Shown in pieces: positions 28,578-36,677 of a DNA stretch of 64,000 nucleotides. This stretch comes from Acidimicrobiia bacterium (GTDB taxonomy: Bacteria > Actinomycetota > Acidimicrobiia > IMCC26256 > JAOSJM01), in contig JAOSJM010000006.1 of NCBI GenBank assembly GCA_027494165.1, positions 407,992-471,991 of the forward strand, given 5' to 3'. Below the pieces are notes generated by a model, which saw only the letters and a list, made by a program, of their open reading frames with translations, ran no database searches and was not told the DNA's origin. The translations under genes were made by a program, and so were the position numbers. Every line of letters starts with the position of its first letter. The stretch's first letter is position 1.

Positions 28578-29585
28578 TCAGAGCTTCGCCTCGCGGACGT
28601 CGAAGCGGGCCCGCAGGACGTCGCCCAGGTAGTTGAGCGCGAGCACCGTGAGGAAGATCACGACGGCCGGTGCGAACACGATGTGCGGAGCGTCCCGCAG
28701 GTCGGTGCGGCCCAGGGCGATGATGTTGCCCCACGACGGGGTGGGCATCTGGACCCCCACCCCGAGCAGGCTGAGGCCGCCCTCGGCGACGATGACGATC
28801 CCGACCCCCAGCAGGGCGAGGGAGAGCATGGCCGGGAGGACGTTGGGGAGGACCTCCCGCCAGATGATGCGCCGGTCCCTCACCCCCAGGGCGCGGGCCG
28901 CGAGGACGAAGTCGCGCTGGGTCCAGCTCATGGTGCTGACCCTCGCGATGCGGGCCAGGATCGGCGTGGCCACGACACCCATGGCCACGATGATCACGAG
29001 CACGCTCGGCAGGCGGAGCCCGCCTCCCTGGTTGGGGTCGCCCCGCAGGAACGTGACGAGCGCCAGGGCGAGGATGAGCTGCGGGAAGCCGAGCATCGCG
29101 TCCATGAGCGTCATGAAGACGGTCTCGACGCGGCCCCGGAAGTAGCCGGCCGCCACGCCGAAGACCCCTCCGGCGATCATCGCGAGCGCCACCGCGCCGA
29201 GCCCGACCGACAGCGAGGCCCGGCTCCCCCAGGCGATCCGGGAGAGGAGGTCGCGGCCGCTGGCGTCGCCGCCGAGGAGGTGTCCGTCGGTGAGCGGGCC
29301 CTCCCGGGCCAGGGACGCCATGCTCCGGTTCGGATCCGCGAACGGCAGCACGGGCGCGAAGACCGCCACGAAGACCACGAGCCCGAGCCACCCGATCGCG
29401 AGCCATCCCCCGACGCCCAGGCGGGCCCGGGGCTCGGGCTCGGGCGCCTCGAGCGCCGGCGAGCCGCGGTGGGACGAGGGGACGGCGCGGTCCTCGCCGC
29501 CGTCCGGCGTGGCCGGCGACGCGGCGGCACCCGGGCGCTCGCCGGTGGAGACCCCGGGGTCGCTAGGCGAGGGCACGGGCGTCAC
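28578..29585 (-). CDS. ABC transporter permease, DppC/OppC type
   Basis: Second inner-membrane subunit of a dipeptide/oligopeptide-type importer; 335 residues. It has a disordered N-terminal tail of about 50 residues, five or six membrane helices (GWLAIGWLGLVVFVAVFAPV, LSVGLGAVALAMIAGGVFG) and the EAA-like loop REVLPNVLPAMLSL that contacts the ATPase. The GTG start at 29585 overlaps the end of the DppB gene by 23 bp. No ATP-binding subunit follows. Confidence 0.88.
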   Translation of the reverse strand: MTPVPSPSDPGVSTGERPGAAASPATPDGGEDRAVPSSHRGSPALEAPEPEPRARLGVGGWLAIGWLGLVVFVAVFAPVLPFADPNRSMASLAREGPLTDGHLLGGDASGRDLLSRIAWGSRASLSVGLGAVALAMIAGGVFGVAAGYFRGRVETVFMTLMDAMLGFPQLILALALVTFLRGDPNQGGGLRLPSVLVIIVAMGVVATPILARIARVSTMSWTQRDFVLAARALGVRDRRIIWREVLPNVLPAMLSLALLGVGIVIVAEGGLSLLGVGVQMPTPSWGNIIALGRTDLRDAPHIVFAPAVVIFLTVLALNYLGDVLRARFDVREAKL

Positions 29586-30519
29586 GGATCCTCGGGTCGA
29601 CGACGCCGTAGAGGACGTCGACGAGGAAGTTGAGCACGACGTAGGACACACCGATGACGGCCACGAAGCTCTGCACGGCCACGTACTGGCGGGACAGGAT
29701 CGCCTCGTAGATGGCCATGCCCATCCCGGGGAGCTGGAAGATCACCTCGATGACGACCGCCCCGCCGATCAGTGAGCCCACGTTCAGGGCGGCCACCGTG
29801 AGCAGGGTGAGGCTCGAGGGCCGGAGCGCGTGGCGCCAGAGAACCCGCCGCGGGGAGACCCCCTTCGACACCGCCATCGAGATGTAGTCCTCCTGGAGCG
29901 TGGCGATCATGTCGCTGCGGAGCAGGCGCATGTACACGGCGATCTGCCCCACCGCGAGGCTCACGGCCGGCATGAGCATCCGGCGGAAGTGCTCGACGGC
30001 ACCGTCGCCGAGCTCCCGGTACCCACCCACCGGGAGCAGCCGGAGCTTGACGCCCACGTAATAGGCCATCAGGAGGGCGATGGCGAAGCTCGGGATGGCC
30101 AGCAGCCCGAAGGCGGTCGTGTTCGCGACCTTGTCGAAGCGGCTCCCGGCCCGGTAGGCGCTGAAGATCCCCAGCGGGACCGCGACGACGAGGGCGAGGA
30201 CCTGGGCGTAGAGCATGAGCTGCAACGACACCGGCAGCGCGTCGCCGAGCCGTTCCGAGACCGGCCGGTCGCTCGACACCGTGTAGTACTTGCCGAAGTC
30301 GCCGCGGAGGAAGCCTCCGAGCCAGGTGACGTATCGGACCGGCATCGGGTCGTCGAGGCCCAGGTCGCCGCGGATCTCGGCCCGCTGCTCCTCGCTGCCG
30401 TAGGGAACCATCACCTCCACCGGGTCCCCCGGCATCAGGCTGAGGAGCAGGAACGAGAAGAACGTGACGATCAGCAGCACCACGAGGAGCTGCACGACCT
30501 TACGGGTCAGGACACCCAC
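29563..30519 (-). CDS. ABC transporter permease, DppB/OppB type
   Basis: First permease subunit, 318 residues with six predicted helices (VVQLLVVLLIVTFFSFLLLSLM at the N-terminus, LMLYAQVLALVVAVPLGIFSA, VIGVSYVVLNFLVDVLYGVVDPRI at the C-terminus) and the EAA loop WRHALRPSSLTLLTV. Family features LMPGDPVE and LGLDDPMPVRY are present. Downstream of the solute-binding lipoprotein on the same strand, 134 bp away, and overlapping DppC. Confidence 0.9.
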   Translation of the reverse strand: MGVLTRKVVQLLVVLLIVTFFSFLLLSLMPGDPVEVMVPYGSEEQRAEIRGDLGLDDPMPVRYVTWLGGFLRGDFGKYYTVSSDRPVSERLGDALPVSLQLMLYAQVLALVVAVPLGIFSAYRAGSRFDKVANTTAFGLLAIPSFAIALLMAYYVGVKLRLLPVGGYRELGDGAVEHFRRMLMPAVSLAVGQIAVYMRLLRSDMIATLQEDYISMAVSKGVSPRRVLWRHALRPSSLTLLTVAALNVGSLIGGAVVIEVIFQLPGMGMAIYEAILSRQYVAVQSFVAVIGVSYVVLNFLVDVLYGVVDPRIRDARALA

Positions 30520-30652
30520 GGACCCTCGCCCTCACGATCACCCACCGTCCGGTGGGGTCCGCGCGTCCGGTGGCCGCCCCCGGCGGGGGCGGCCACACCG
30601 ACGCGTCACGTCGCCGTTCCTCCGGACGCCGGCGCACACCCTGCCATCGCGA

Positions 30653-32318
30653 TCACGGCTCGATCCAGAGCCCCGCCAGCGAGTGGCCCGCCGCGAGCCC
30701 GGTGAACGGCCCGCTGCCGTCGGGGAGGTCGGGACCCAGGATGCCGTGCACCTCGGGTGCCGAGGCGACCACGCGGTTGCCCCAGAAGGTCCACACGTTC
30801 CAGACCTGCTCGGCGAACCGCCGGTTGAGCTCCTGGTAGATCTCGATCCGCCGGGCCGGGTCGGGCTCGGCCCTCCCCTCGTCGAGCAGCCGGTCGATCT
30901 CGGGGTCCGAGAACTTGCCCAGGTTCAGCAGCGAGCCCGAGCGCCAGAAGGCGTGTTCGGTGTCGGGTTCCAGCGTGCCGCCGTGGAGCACGACGCCGAC
31001 GGCCTGGAAGTTCCCGGCGATGGCGTCGCTGATGAGCTGCGACTGCTCGATGGAGTTGATGGTCATCTCCATCCCGACCGCCTCGACGGCCTCCTCGACC
31101 AGCGTCGCCCACTCGACGGCTCCGGGCTCGGGACCCACGGTGTACGAGAAGGAGATCTTCTCGCCGGTCGCCTCCTCGTACGCGGCCACGTGCTCCTCGG
31201 CCGTGGCCGGGTCGAAGGTCGGGAAGCCGGAGTCCTCGAGGTAGCCCAGGCTCCCCGGGGGGAACGGACCGTTGGCGATGGGGGGATCCCCAGGTTGCGG
31301 ATCTGGTTGAGCGTCTCGAGGTCGAGGGCGTGCGCCAGCGCCAGCCGGGCGTCCAGGCTGTCGAACGGCGCCCGGGTCGTGTTCAGCATCAGGTACGTGG
31401 TCTCGGAGGCACGGTCCGACTCGACGAGGCCGACGTCCCCGCGCTCGGCGAGCTCGCGGAGGTCCGCGACCGCGGTCGCGGTCCCGGCGTGCATCACGTC
31501 GATCTCGCCGGCCTCGAGGGCGTTGAGACGCTGGACGGTCTCGTGGATCGGGCGGAACTCGATCTCGTCGAGGTAGGGAGGCCCGGGATCCGGTAGCTCT
31601 CGTTCCTCACGACGACGAGGCTGCGGTTGAGCTTCCACTCCTCCAGCCGGAAGGGCCCGGTCCCGACGAGGTTCTCGTCGCAGTGGTCGGGGTCGTCGAG
31701 CTGGGCCTGGCCCATGATCCCGAAGCGGTTGCCCTGGTTCAGGAACGCCGGGAACGAGCGCCACGGCGTCTTGGCCGTGACGACCACCGTGAGCGGCCCC
31801 GCGACGGTCACCTCGGCGATGTTCTCGTAGACGAACGGGAGCAGCAGGCCGGTACGGCCCTCGTAGGCACCCCGGAAGGCGTCGAGGTTGTTCTTCACGA
31901 CCTCGGCGGTCAGGGGGCTCCCGTCGTGGAACGTGACGCCCTCGGGCAGCTCGATCGTCCACTCGGTGAAGTCGGCGTTCGGGGTGACCGCCGTGGCCAG
32001 GTACGGGACGTACTCGCCGTCCGCGTTGGGCATCGTCAGCGGCTCGTAGACCGCCCGGGCCACCTGGGCCCCGGACAGGGCGAGCTGGGCCTCGGGGAGG
32101 CACCAGCCGCCCGAGGACTCCGACTCGAGGCCGTAGACGATGCGCCCGCCGGCGACCGGCTCGGCGTCTTCCCCGGGGGTCGTGGTGGCGTCGCCCCCCG
32201 CGGGGCTGCCGCCGTCGTCGCCGCCACCACCGCCGCAGGCCGGGGCCAGCAGGCCGAGGACCAGCAGCACGAGCAGCGAGGAACGGAACCTCGCGCCACG
32301 GCCGTGTGAGTGGGTCAT
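30653..32318 (-). CDS. Solute-binding lipoprotein, peptide/nickel family 5, two frameshifts
   Basis: Extracytoplasmic substrate receptor of the Dpp-type importer, about 555 residues. Signal peptide with lipobox LLAPAC, then a Gly/Asp-rich linker. The SBP_bac_5 core has RAVYEPLT, WTIELPEGVTFHDGSPLTAEVV and GTGPFRLEEW. Two breaks: near 31,594 (restoring PGPPYLDEIEF) and in the CCCC run near 31,290 (restoring NLGDPPIANGPF). The C-terminal third (SLLNLGKFSDPEIDRLLDEG) is normal. The start at 32318 is 27 bp from operator-like site B, so expression is probably controlled by the divergent GntR. Confidence 0.87.
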
Positions 32319-32344
32319 GTCGCTGCTCCTCCACGGGGACCGGC

Positions 32345-32367
32345 GTGTAATACATGATACAATACAC
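32345..32367. promoter_or_regulatory. Operator-like site B (GntR regulon candidate)
   Basis: Imperfect palindrome GTGTAATACATGATACAATA then CAC, with GTGTA/TACAC ends. It lies between the solute-binding protein gene and the second GntR gene and shares the core of sites A and C. An operator for the adjacent regulator is the natural reading. Confidence 0.65.
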
Positions 32368-32444
32368 AGGTCCAGCGGCCGAGCAAAGCGTCGCCGGCCA
32401 GGACCGGGGCTGTCGGTCGACGGCCGGAGACGAGGAGCCGACGG

Positions 32445-33115
32445 GTGGTCATCGAACGACGACCGCTGAGGGACAAGGTCCGCGAGGAGGTCCTCGAGCG
32501 GCTGCTGCGCGGCGTCCTTCCCGTCGGGACCAACATCAACGAGCCCGAGCTCGCCCGGGAGCTCGGCGTGAGCCGCACGCCGCTGCGGGAGGCGCTCCTC
32601 AGCCTCGAGCGTGAGGGCCTGCTCGACACCCACCCCGGGCGCGGGTGGTGGGTGGCGCCGCTGACACCGGAGACGGTCCTCGACGTCTACCCCATCGTGG
32701 GGACGCTCGAGGCCCTGGCCGTGCGGCTCACGCCCCCGAGACCTTCCCGGCGCTGGTGGACGAGCTCGACCGGATCAACGCGTCGCGCCTGGACGTCGCC
32801 GACGACCCGGCCGCGGGTCGGGCCGTCGACGACGCGTGGCACGACCTCCTGACCTCCGGGCACCGCAACCGGCGACTCCGAGAGACGGTGGCGGCGTTGA
32901 AGCGGATCGTGGTGCACCGCTACGAGTACGCCTTCATGGAGGCGGGGCGCGACGTCGAGCGGTCGGTGCGCCAGCACGCCGCGGTCACGAAGGCGCTGCG
33001 GGACGGGGACCTCACCGCGGCGGCCGCGGCGATCGAGGCGCACTGGGCGAGCGGCGCCGCCGACGTCGCGGCCTGGCTCGAGACCGAGGGGACCCCGACC
33101 CCCGGCATTACCTGA
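32445..33115 (+). CDS. GntR-family regulator, FCD subfamily (paralogue 2), one frameshift
   Basis: About 223 residues, closely related to the regulator at 24.8 kb along its length: REEVLERLLRG, INEPELARELGVSRTPLREALLSLE, PGRGWWVAPLT, then the FCD domain DDAWHDLLTSG, VVHRYEYAFMEAGRDVERSVRQHAA. The frame breaks at the C5 run 32733-32737; one more C gives LTPPETFPALVDELDRIN, matching the paralogue. Probably senses the imported or hydrolysed compound and represses via site B. It is followed 13 bp later by the thioredoxin-like gene. Confidence 0.87.
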
Positions 33116-33128
33116 GCGAGGAGTGGCG

Positions 33129-33461
33129 ATGCCCCAGACCCTGACGACCCTCGACGGCGAGGGGTTCGACTCGTTCATCGACGAGGACGTCCCCTCCCTG
33201 GTCCTGTTCACGCTCCCCGACTGCCCGGGCTGCCGGATCCTCGAGCCGATCGTGGAGGGCCTCGCCGGCGCGCACCGGGGATCGGTGCGCGCCGCCAAGC
33301 TCGACATCGCCGAGAACATCGACGTCGCCCGGCGGTACGTGATGAGCGCACCGTCGCTCGTCGTGTTCGCCGCGGGCGAGGCCGAGGCCTTCCTCGTCGG
33401 GGCGCGCCCCGCACCCGAGGTCGAGCGCTGGCTCCTCGACGCGATCGGAGCGGCGCGGTGA
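33129..33461 (+). CDS. Thioredoxin-like protein with CPGC active site
   Basis: Cytosolic protein of 110 residues. VLFTLPDCPGCRILEPIVEGLA carries a CxxC redox motif near residue 34 in the thioredoxin position (usual motif CGPC). A cis-Pro loop follows at MSAPSLVVF. ATG 33129 is preferred over the GTG two codons upstream because GAGGAG lies 7 nt before it. The stop overlaps the GTG of the SDR gene (GTGA), so the two are coupled. Its partner may be the SDR or an enzyme of the island. Confidence 0.75.
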   Translation: MPQTLTTLDGEGFDSFIDEDVPSLVLFTLPDCPGCRILEPIVEGLAGAHRGSVRAAKLDIAENIDVARRYVMSAPSLVVFAAGEAEAFLVGARPAPEVERWLLDAIGAAR

Positions 33462-34411
33462 GCGACGCCGGGGACCGCACCGAAGTGGTCGACCTGGACG
33501 GCCGGGCCGTCGTCCTGACCGGCGCGGGAGGCGGTCTCGGTCGGGCCTACGCCCGGCTGCTCGCCCGGCGAGGAGCGCACGTCGTGGTCCACGACACCGG
33601 CGTCGCGGCCGACGGTTCGGGAGGGGACCCGGCCGTCGCCGAGTCGGTGGCGCAGGAGATCGTGAAGGCCGGTGGGGAGGCCGTGGCCCTCTCCGGGCCG
33701 GTGACGACCCCGGCGGCCGCCGAGGCGCTGGTGGAGGCGGCCGTCGACCGGTACGGACGGCTCGACGCCCTGGTCCACGCCGCCGGCGTCGTGGCGGGGG
33801 GCACCGTCGCGAAGGTCGACCCCGTCGCCGTGGAGGCCGCGATCGACGCCCACCTCCGCACGCCCCTGCTCCTCGCCCGGGCGGCCATGCCCCGCATGAA
33901 GGCCCAGCGGTACGGACGCATCGTGCTGTCGACGTCCTCGGCGTCCCTCTTCGGTGCCTACGGGCAGGCCGTCGAGGTCGCCACCGCCGGGGCGGCGGTG
34001 GCGCTCGTCCGGGCCCTGGCGCTCGAAGGCGGGCGGTGGGACACCAGGGCGAACGCCGTGAGCCCCCTGGCCCGGACCCGCCAGACGGAGCACGTGCTCG
34101 GCGGGTTCGAGTCCGGGCTCGAGCCCGAGCAGGTCGCACCGCTCGTCGCGTACCTCGCCTCGGAAGCGTGCGAACCCAGTGGCGCCGTGTTCGCGTGCGG
34201 AGGGGGCCGCTTCGGTCGGATCTCGACGACCGTCACGCCGGGTTGGTACGCCCCTCCGGGCGCACCGGCCTCCCCCGAGGAGGTGGCCGCCCACCTGCCC
34301 GAGATCCTCTCGGAGGAGGGAGCGACGACGCCCTACGACGTCGCCGACGACCGGTTCCTCACCGTCATGCGCCACCTCGGGAACTCGCCGGAGCCGGTCG
34401 ACGCCGGGTGA
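33458..34411 (+). CDS. Short-chain dehydrogenase/reductase lacking the YxxxK pair
   Basis: SDR fold of 317 residues with the cofactor motif TGAGGGLGRAYARLL near 22 and HAAGVVAGG (NAG-like) near 108; the catalytic Ser is in STSSAS. Where the catalytic YxxxK should follow (GQANYxxAK in relatives), the sequence reads AYGQAVEVATAGAAV, without Tyr or Lys in the expected places. The C-terminal tail after residue 230 is longer than usual. It may be a non-catalytic or altered enzyme, or a local sequencing problem, although the frame is unbroken. Confidence 0.75.
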   Translation: MSDAGDRTEVVDLDGRAVVLTGAGGGLGRAYARLLARRGAHVVVHDTGVAADGSGGDPAVAESVAQEIVKAGGEAVALSGPVTTPAAAEALVEAAVDRYGRLDALVHAAGVVAGGTVAKVDPVAVEAAIDAHLRTPLLLARAAMPRMKAQRYGRIVLSTSSASLFGAYGQAVEVATAGAAVALVRALALEGGRWDTRANAVSPLARTRQTEHVLGGFESGLEPEQVAPLVAYLASEACEPSGAVFACGGGRFGRISTTVTPGWYAPPGAPASPEEVAAHLPEILSEEGATTPYDVADDRFLTVMRHLGNSPEPVDAG

Positions 34412-34433
34412 CCACGCCGCGGGGCCCGACCGC

Positions 34434-35608
34434 TCAGGCGCCCTCGCCCACGATCCTCCGGTAGGCCTCGGGGTCGCTCGCCCCCTCGGTCGCCAGGACG
34501 AGGACGTTGCGGTCGGGCCCGAGGCCGAGCCGGGACGCGTCCCCCGACCCGGCGAGCTCGGTGAGCCCGGCGAGCGCGGCGGCCCCGGCGGCCCCGGTCA
34601 CGACGCCGACCGAGGCGAGGCTGCACATGGCCCGACGGGCGGCGTCGTCCTCGATCGCCACCACGGCATCGAGGCCCTCCCGGAGCGCGGGCCAGGCGAT
34701 CCTCGAGGGGAGCCCGCAGTTCAGCCCGGCCATGATCGAGTCGTGAGGGCCCGGCACCTGCCGGATCTCCCCGGCCCGGAGCGACTCGAGGACGCACGCC
34801 GCGGCGCGCGGCTCGACCCCGAGGACGACGACGCCGGGGCGCCGGTAGTGGCGGACGGCGGCGGAGGCCAGGGCCCCGACCCCGACCGGGACGACGACGG
34901 CGTCGACGGGGGAAGGCCCCGGGCCTCGAGCGCCTCGTCGACCTCCCAGAAGATGGTGGAGTAGCCCTCGGCGACCCAGGCCGGCACCTGCTCGTACCCG
35001 GGCCAGGACGTGTCCGAGACCACGGCGCACCGGTCGGACTCCTCGAGGGCCGCCCGGGCCACGGCGTCGTCGTAGGTGCCGTCGACCACGGTGACGTGGG
35101 CGCCCTCGCCCTCGATCGCGCGGCGGCGGGCCTCGGGGAGCCCGGTCGACACGAAGACGCGGCACTCGAAGCCCAGGAGCCGGGCCAGGCGCGCGACGGC
35201 CCGACCGTGGTTCCCGTCGGTCGCGGAGGCGAGGGCGAACGGCCGCAGGGGCTCGCAGGCGTCCGCCAGGTCCGCGAGATCCCGCCACGGCTCCGGCTCG
35301 TGCCCGAGGCGCTCGACCAGGACCCGGTAGGTCGCCCACGAGGTGCCGACCATCTTGAACGACGGGAGCCCGAACCGCTCGTGCTCGGCCTTCACGTAGA
35401 GATGGGAGACGCCGAGGCGGGTCGCCAGCGACCCGGCGTCGACGAGCGGGGTCGGGGCGTAGTCCGGGAGGCGCCGGTGGAACCGGCGGGGAGCCGTCGC
35501 CGAGGGAGGGCCGGCGAAGGAGGGGCGCGCGGCCGGGTTCACGAACAGGTCGTAGGACCGGAGCCCGCCGGGAGCGGGACGCCCCAGGGGTTCAGCCGAA
35601 GATGCCAC
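34434..35608 (-). CDS. Diaminopropionate ammonia-lyase-like PLP enzyme, one frameshift
   Basis: Fold type II PLP enzyme, about 392 residues. DLFVNPAARPSF at the N-terminus is typical of 2,3-diaminopropionate ammonia-lyases, LPSFKMVGTSWA contains the PLP lysine, and SATDGNHGRAVARLARLLG binds the phosphate. After a frame change at about 34,915 (one C missing) follow VDAVVVPVGVGALASA and GLNCGLPSRIAWP. The expected reaction releases ammonia and pyruvate from D- or L-diaminopropionate. The GTG start at 35608 overlaps the next upstream gene by 17 bp, so the two PLP genes are co-transcribed. Confidence 0.82.
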
Positions 35609-36569
35609 CGAGGCCTCCCGTGTGCCAGAAGACGATCCGCTCGACGCCGTCGTAGCGGCCGGACCGGACTCCCTCGAGGAGGCCGGCGAACGCCTTCGCC
35701 GTGTACGTGCCGTCGAGCAGCAACCCCTCGAGCCGCAGGGCCAGGGCCGCGGCGCGACGTGCCTGCTCGGTCGGGACCCCGTAGCCGCCTCCGAGCTGCT
35801 CGTCGGTCAGCTCCACGTTCGGGCGCGGGGCGACCCCCGGGAAGTGGCGACGGCGGGCGGCGTCGAGGAGCCCGTCGAGCACGAGCCGGGCCCGCTCGGC
35901 GGCCCACAGGACGCTGAATCCCTCCACGGACCAGTCCCGGTCGAGCACCCAGGTTCCGAGGGTCAGCCCGGCCAGGGTCCCGAGCGACCCCGCGGCCACG
36001 ACGATCCGCGTGTCGCCCCCGGCGGGGAGCCGCGCGTCGACCTCCTCGACCCCGGTGACGGTCGCCGCGACCCCCAACGGGTCGGAGGCCCCGAGCGGGA
36101 TCACGAAGGGCACCTCACCGGCGGCCCGGAGCTCCCCGGCCCGTGCCTCCACGAGGGCGTCCACCTCGGCGTGGGTGGCGGCCCCGGTGAAGTGCGGGGT
36201 CGCCCCGGCCATGCCGTCCACGAGGACGTTCCCCGTCGGAACCGCCGGCGGGTCGCCGTGGAGGAAGAGCTCGGCCCGCATGCCGAGCATGGGCGCGGCG
36301 ACGGCCGTCGCGGCGCAGTGGTTCGACTGCACGCCTCCCTGGGTGAGCACCACCGTGGCCGACTCGGCCCGGGCCGCCGCCAGGACGACGCGGAGCTTGC
36401 GCACCTTGTTGCCACCCAGTCCGAGCCCCGAGAGGTCCTCGCGCTTGGCGAGCACCTCGAGCCCGAGGTGCTCGGAGAGTCGGGGGAGGTGGTGGAGCGG
36501 CGTCGGGTACGAGCCGAGTGGCACCAGGGGCATCATCCCCGCCGTCGAAGGCCTGGTCGTCGGGGTCAC
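35592..36569 (-). CDS. D-cysteine desulfhydrase/ACC deaminase-family PLP enzyme
   Basis: 325 residues, intact. LGSYPTPLHHLPRLSEHLG and KREDLSGLGLGGNKVRKL (PLP lysine in GNKVRK) are signature sequences of the ACC deaminase/D-cysteine desulfhydrase group; GGVQSNHCAATA binds the cofactor, and DGTYTAKAFAGLLEG lies near the end. The predicted reaction is beta-elimination giving pyruvate, ammonia and sulfide from D-cysteine, or a related substrate. GTG at 36569 is preferred because GGAGGAG stands 6 nt upstream. Operator-like site C lies 40 bp upstream. Confidence 0.87.
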   Translation of the reverse strand: MTPTTRPSTAGMMPLVPLGSYPTPLHHLPRLSEHLGLEVLAKREDLSGLGLGGNKVRKLRVVLAAARAESATVVLTQGGVQSNHCAATAVAAPMLGMRAELFLHGDPPAVPTGNVLVDGMAGATPHFTGAATHAEVDALVEARAGELRAAGEVPFVIPLGASDPLGVAATVTGVEEVDARLPAGGDTRIVVAAGSLGTLAGLTLGTWVLDRDWSVEGFSVLWAAERARLVLDGLLDAARRRHFPGVAPRPNVELTDEQLGGGYGVPTEQARRAAALALRLEGLLLDGTYTAKAFAGLLEGVRSGRYDGVERIVFWHTGGLGGIFG

Positions 36570-36608
36570 CGGGTCTCCTCCTCTCGCGCCTGGCCCGTCT
36601 ACCAACTT

Positions 36609-36632
36609 CTGCGTATTGTATTATGCATGCAG
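36609..36632. promoter_or_regulatory. Operator-like site C (GntR regulon candidate)
   Basis: CTGCGTATTGTATTATGCAT then GCAG, an imperfect palindrome with CTGC/GCAG ends, midway between the divergent PLP-lyase unit and the MlrC-family gene. Its core is identical to site A. Confidence 0.65.
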
Positions 36633-36677
36633 ACGCCCCGGGGCACCATCCGTCCCCCGGGAGAGGAGCGGAGCGCG

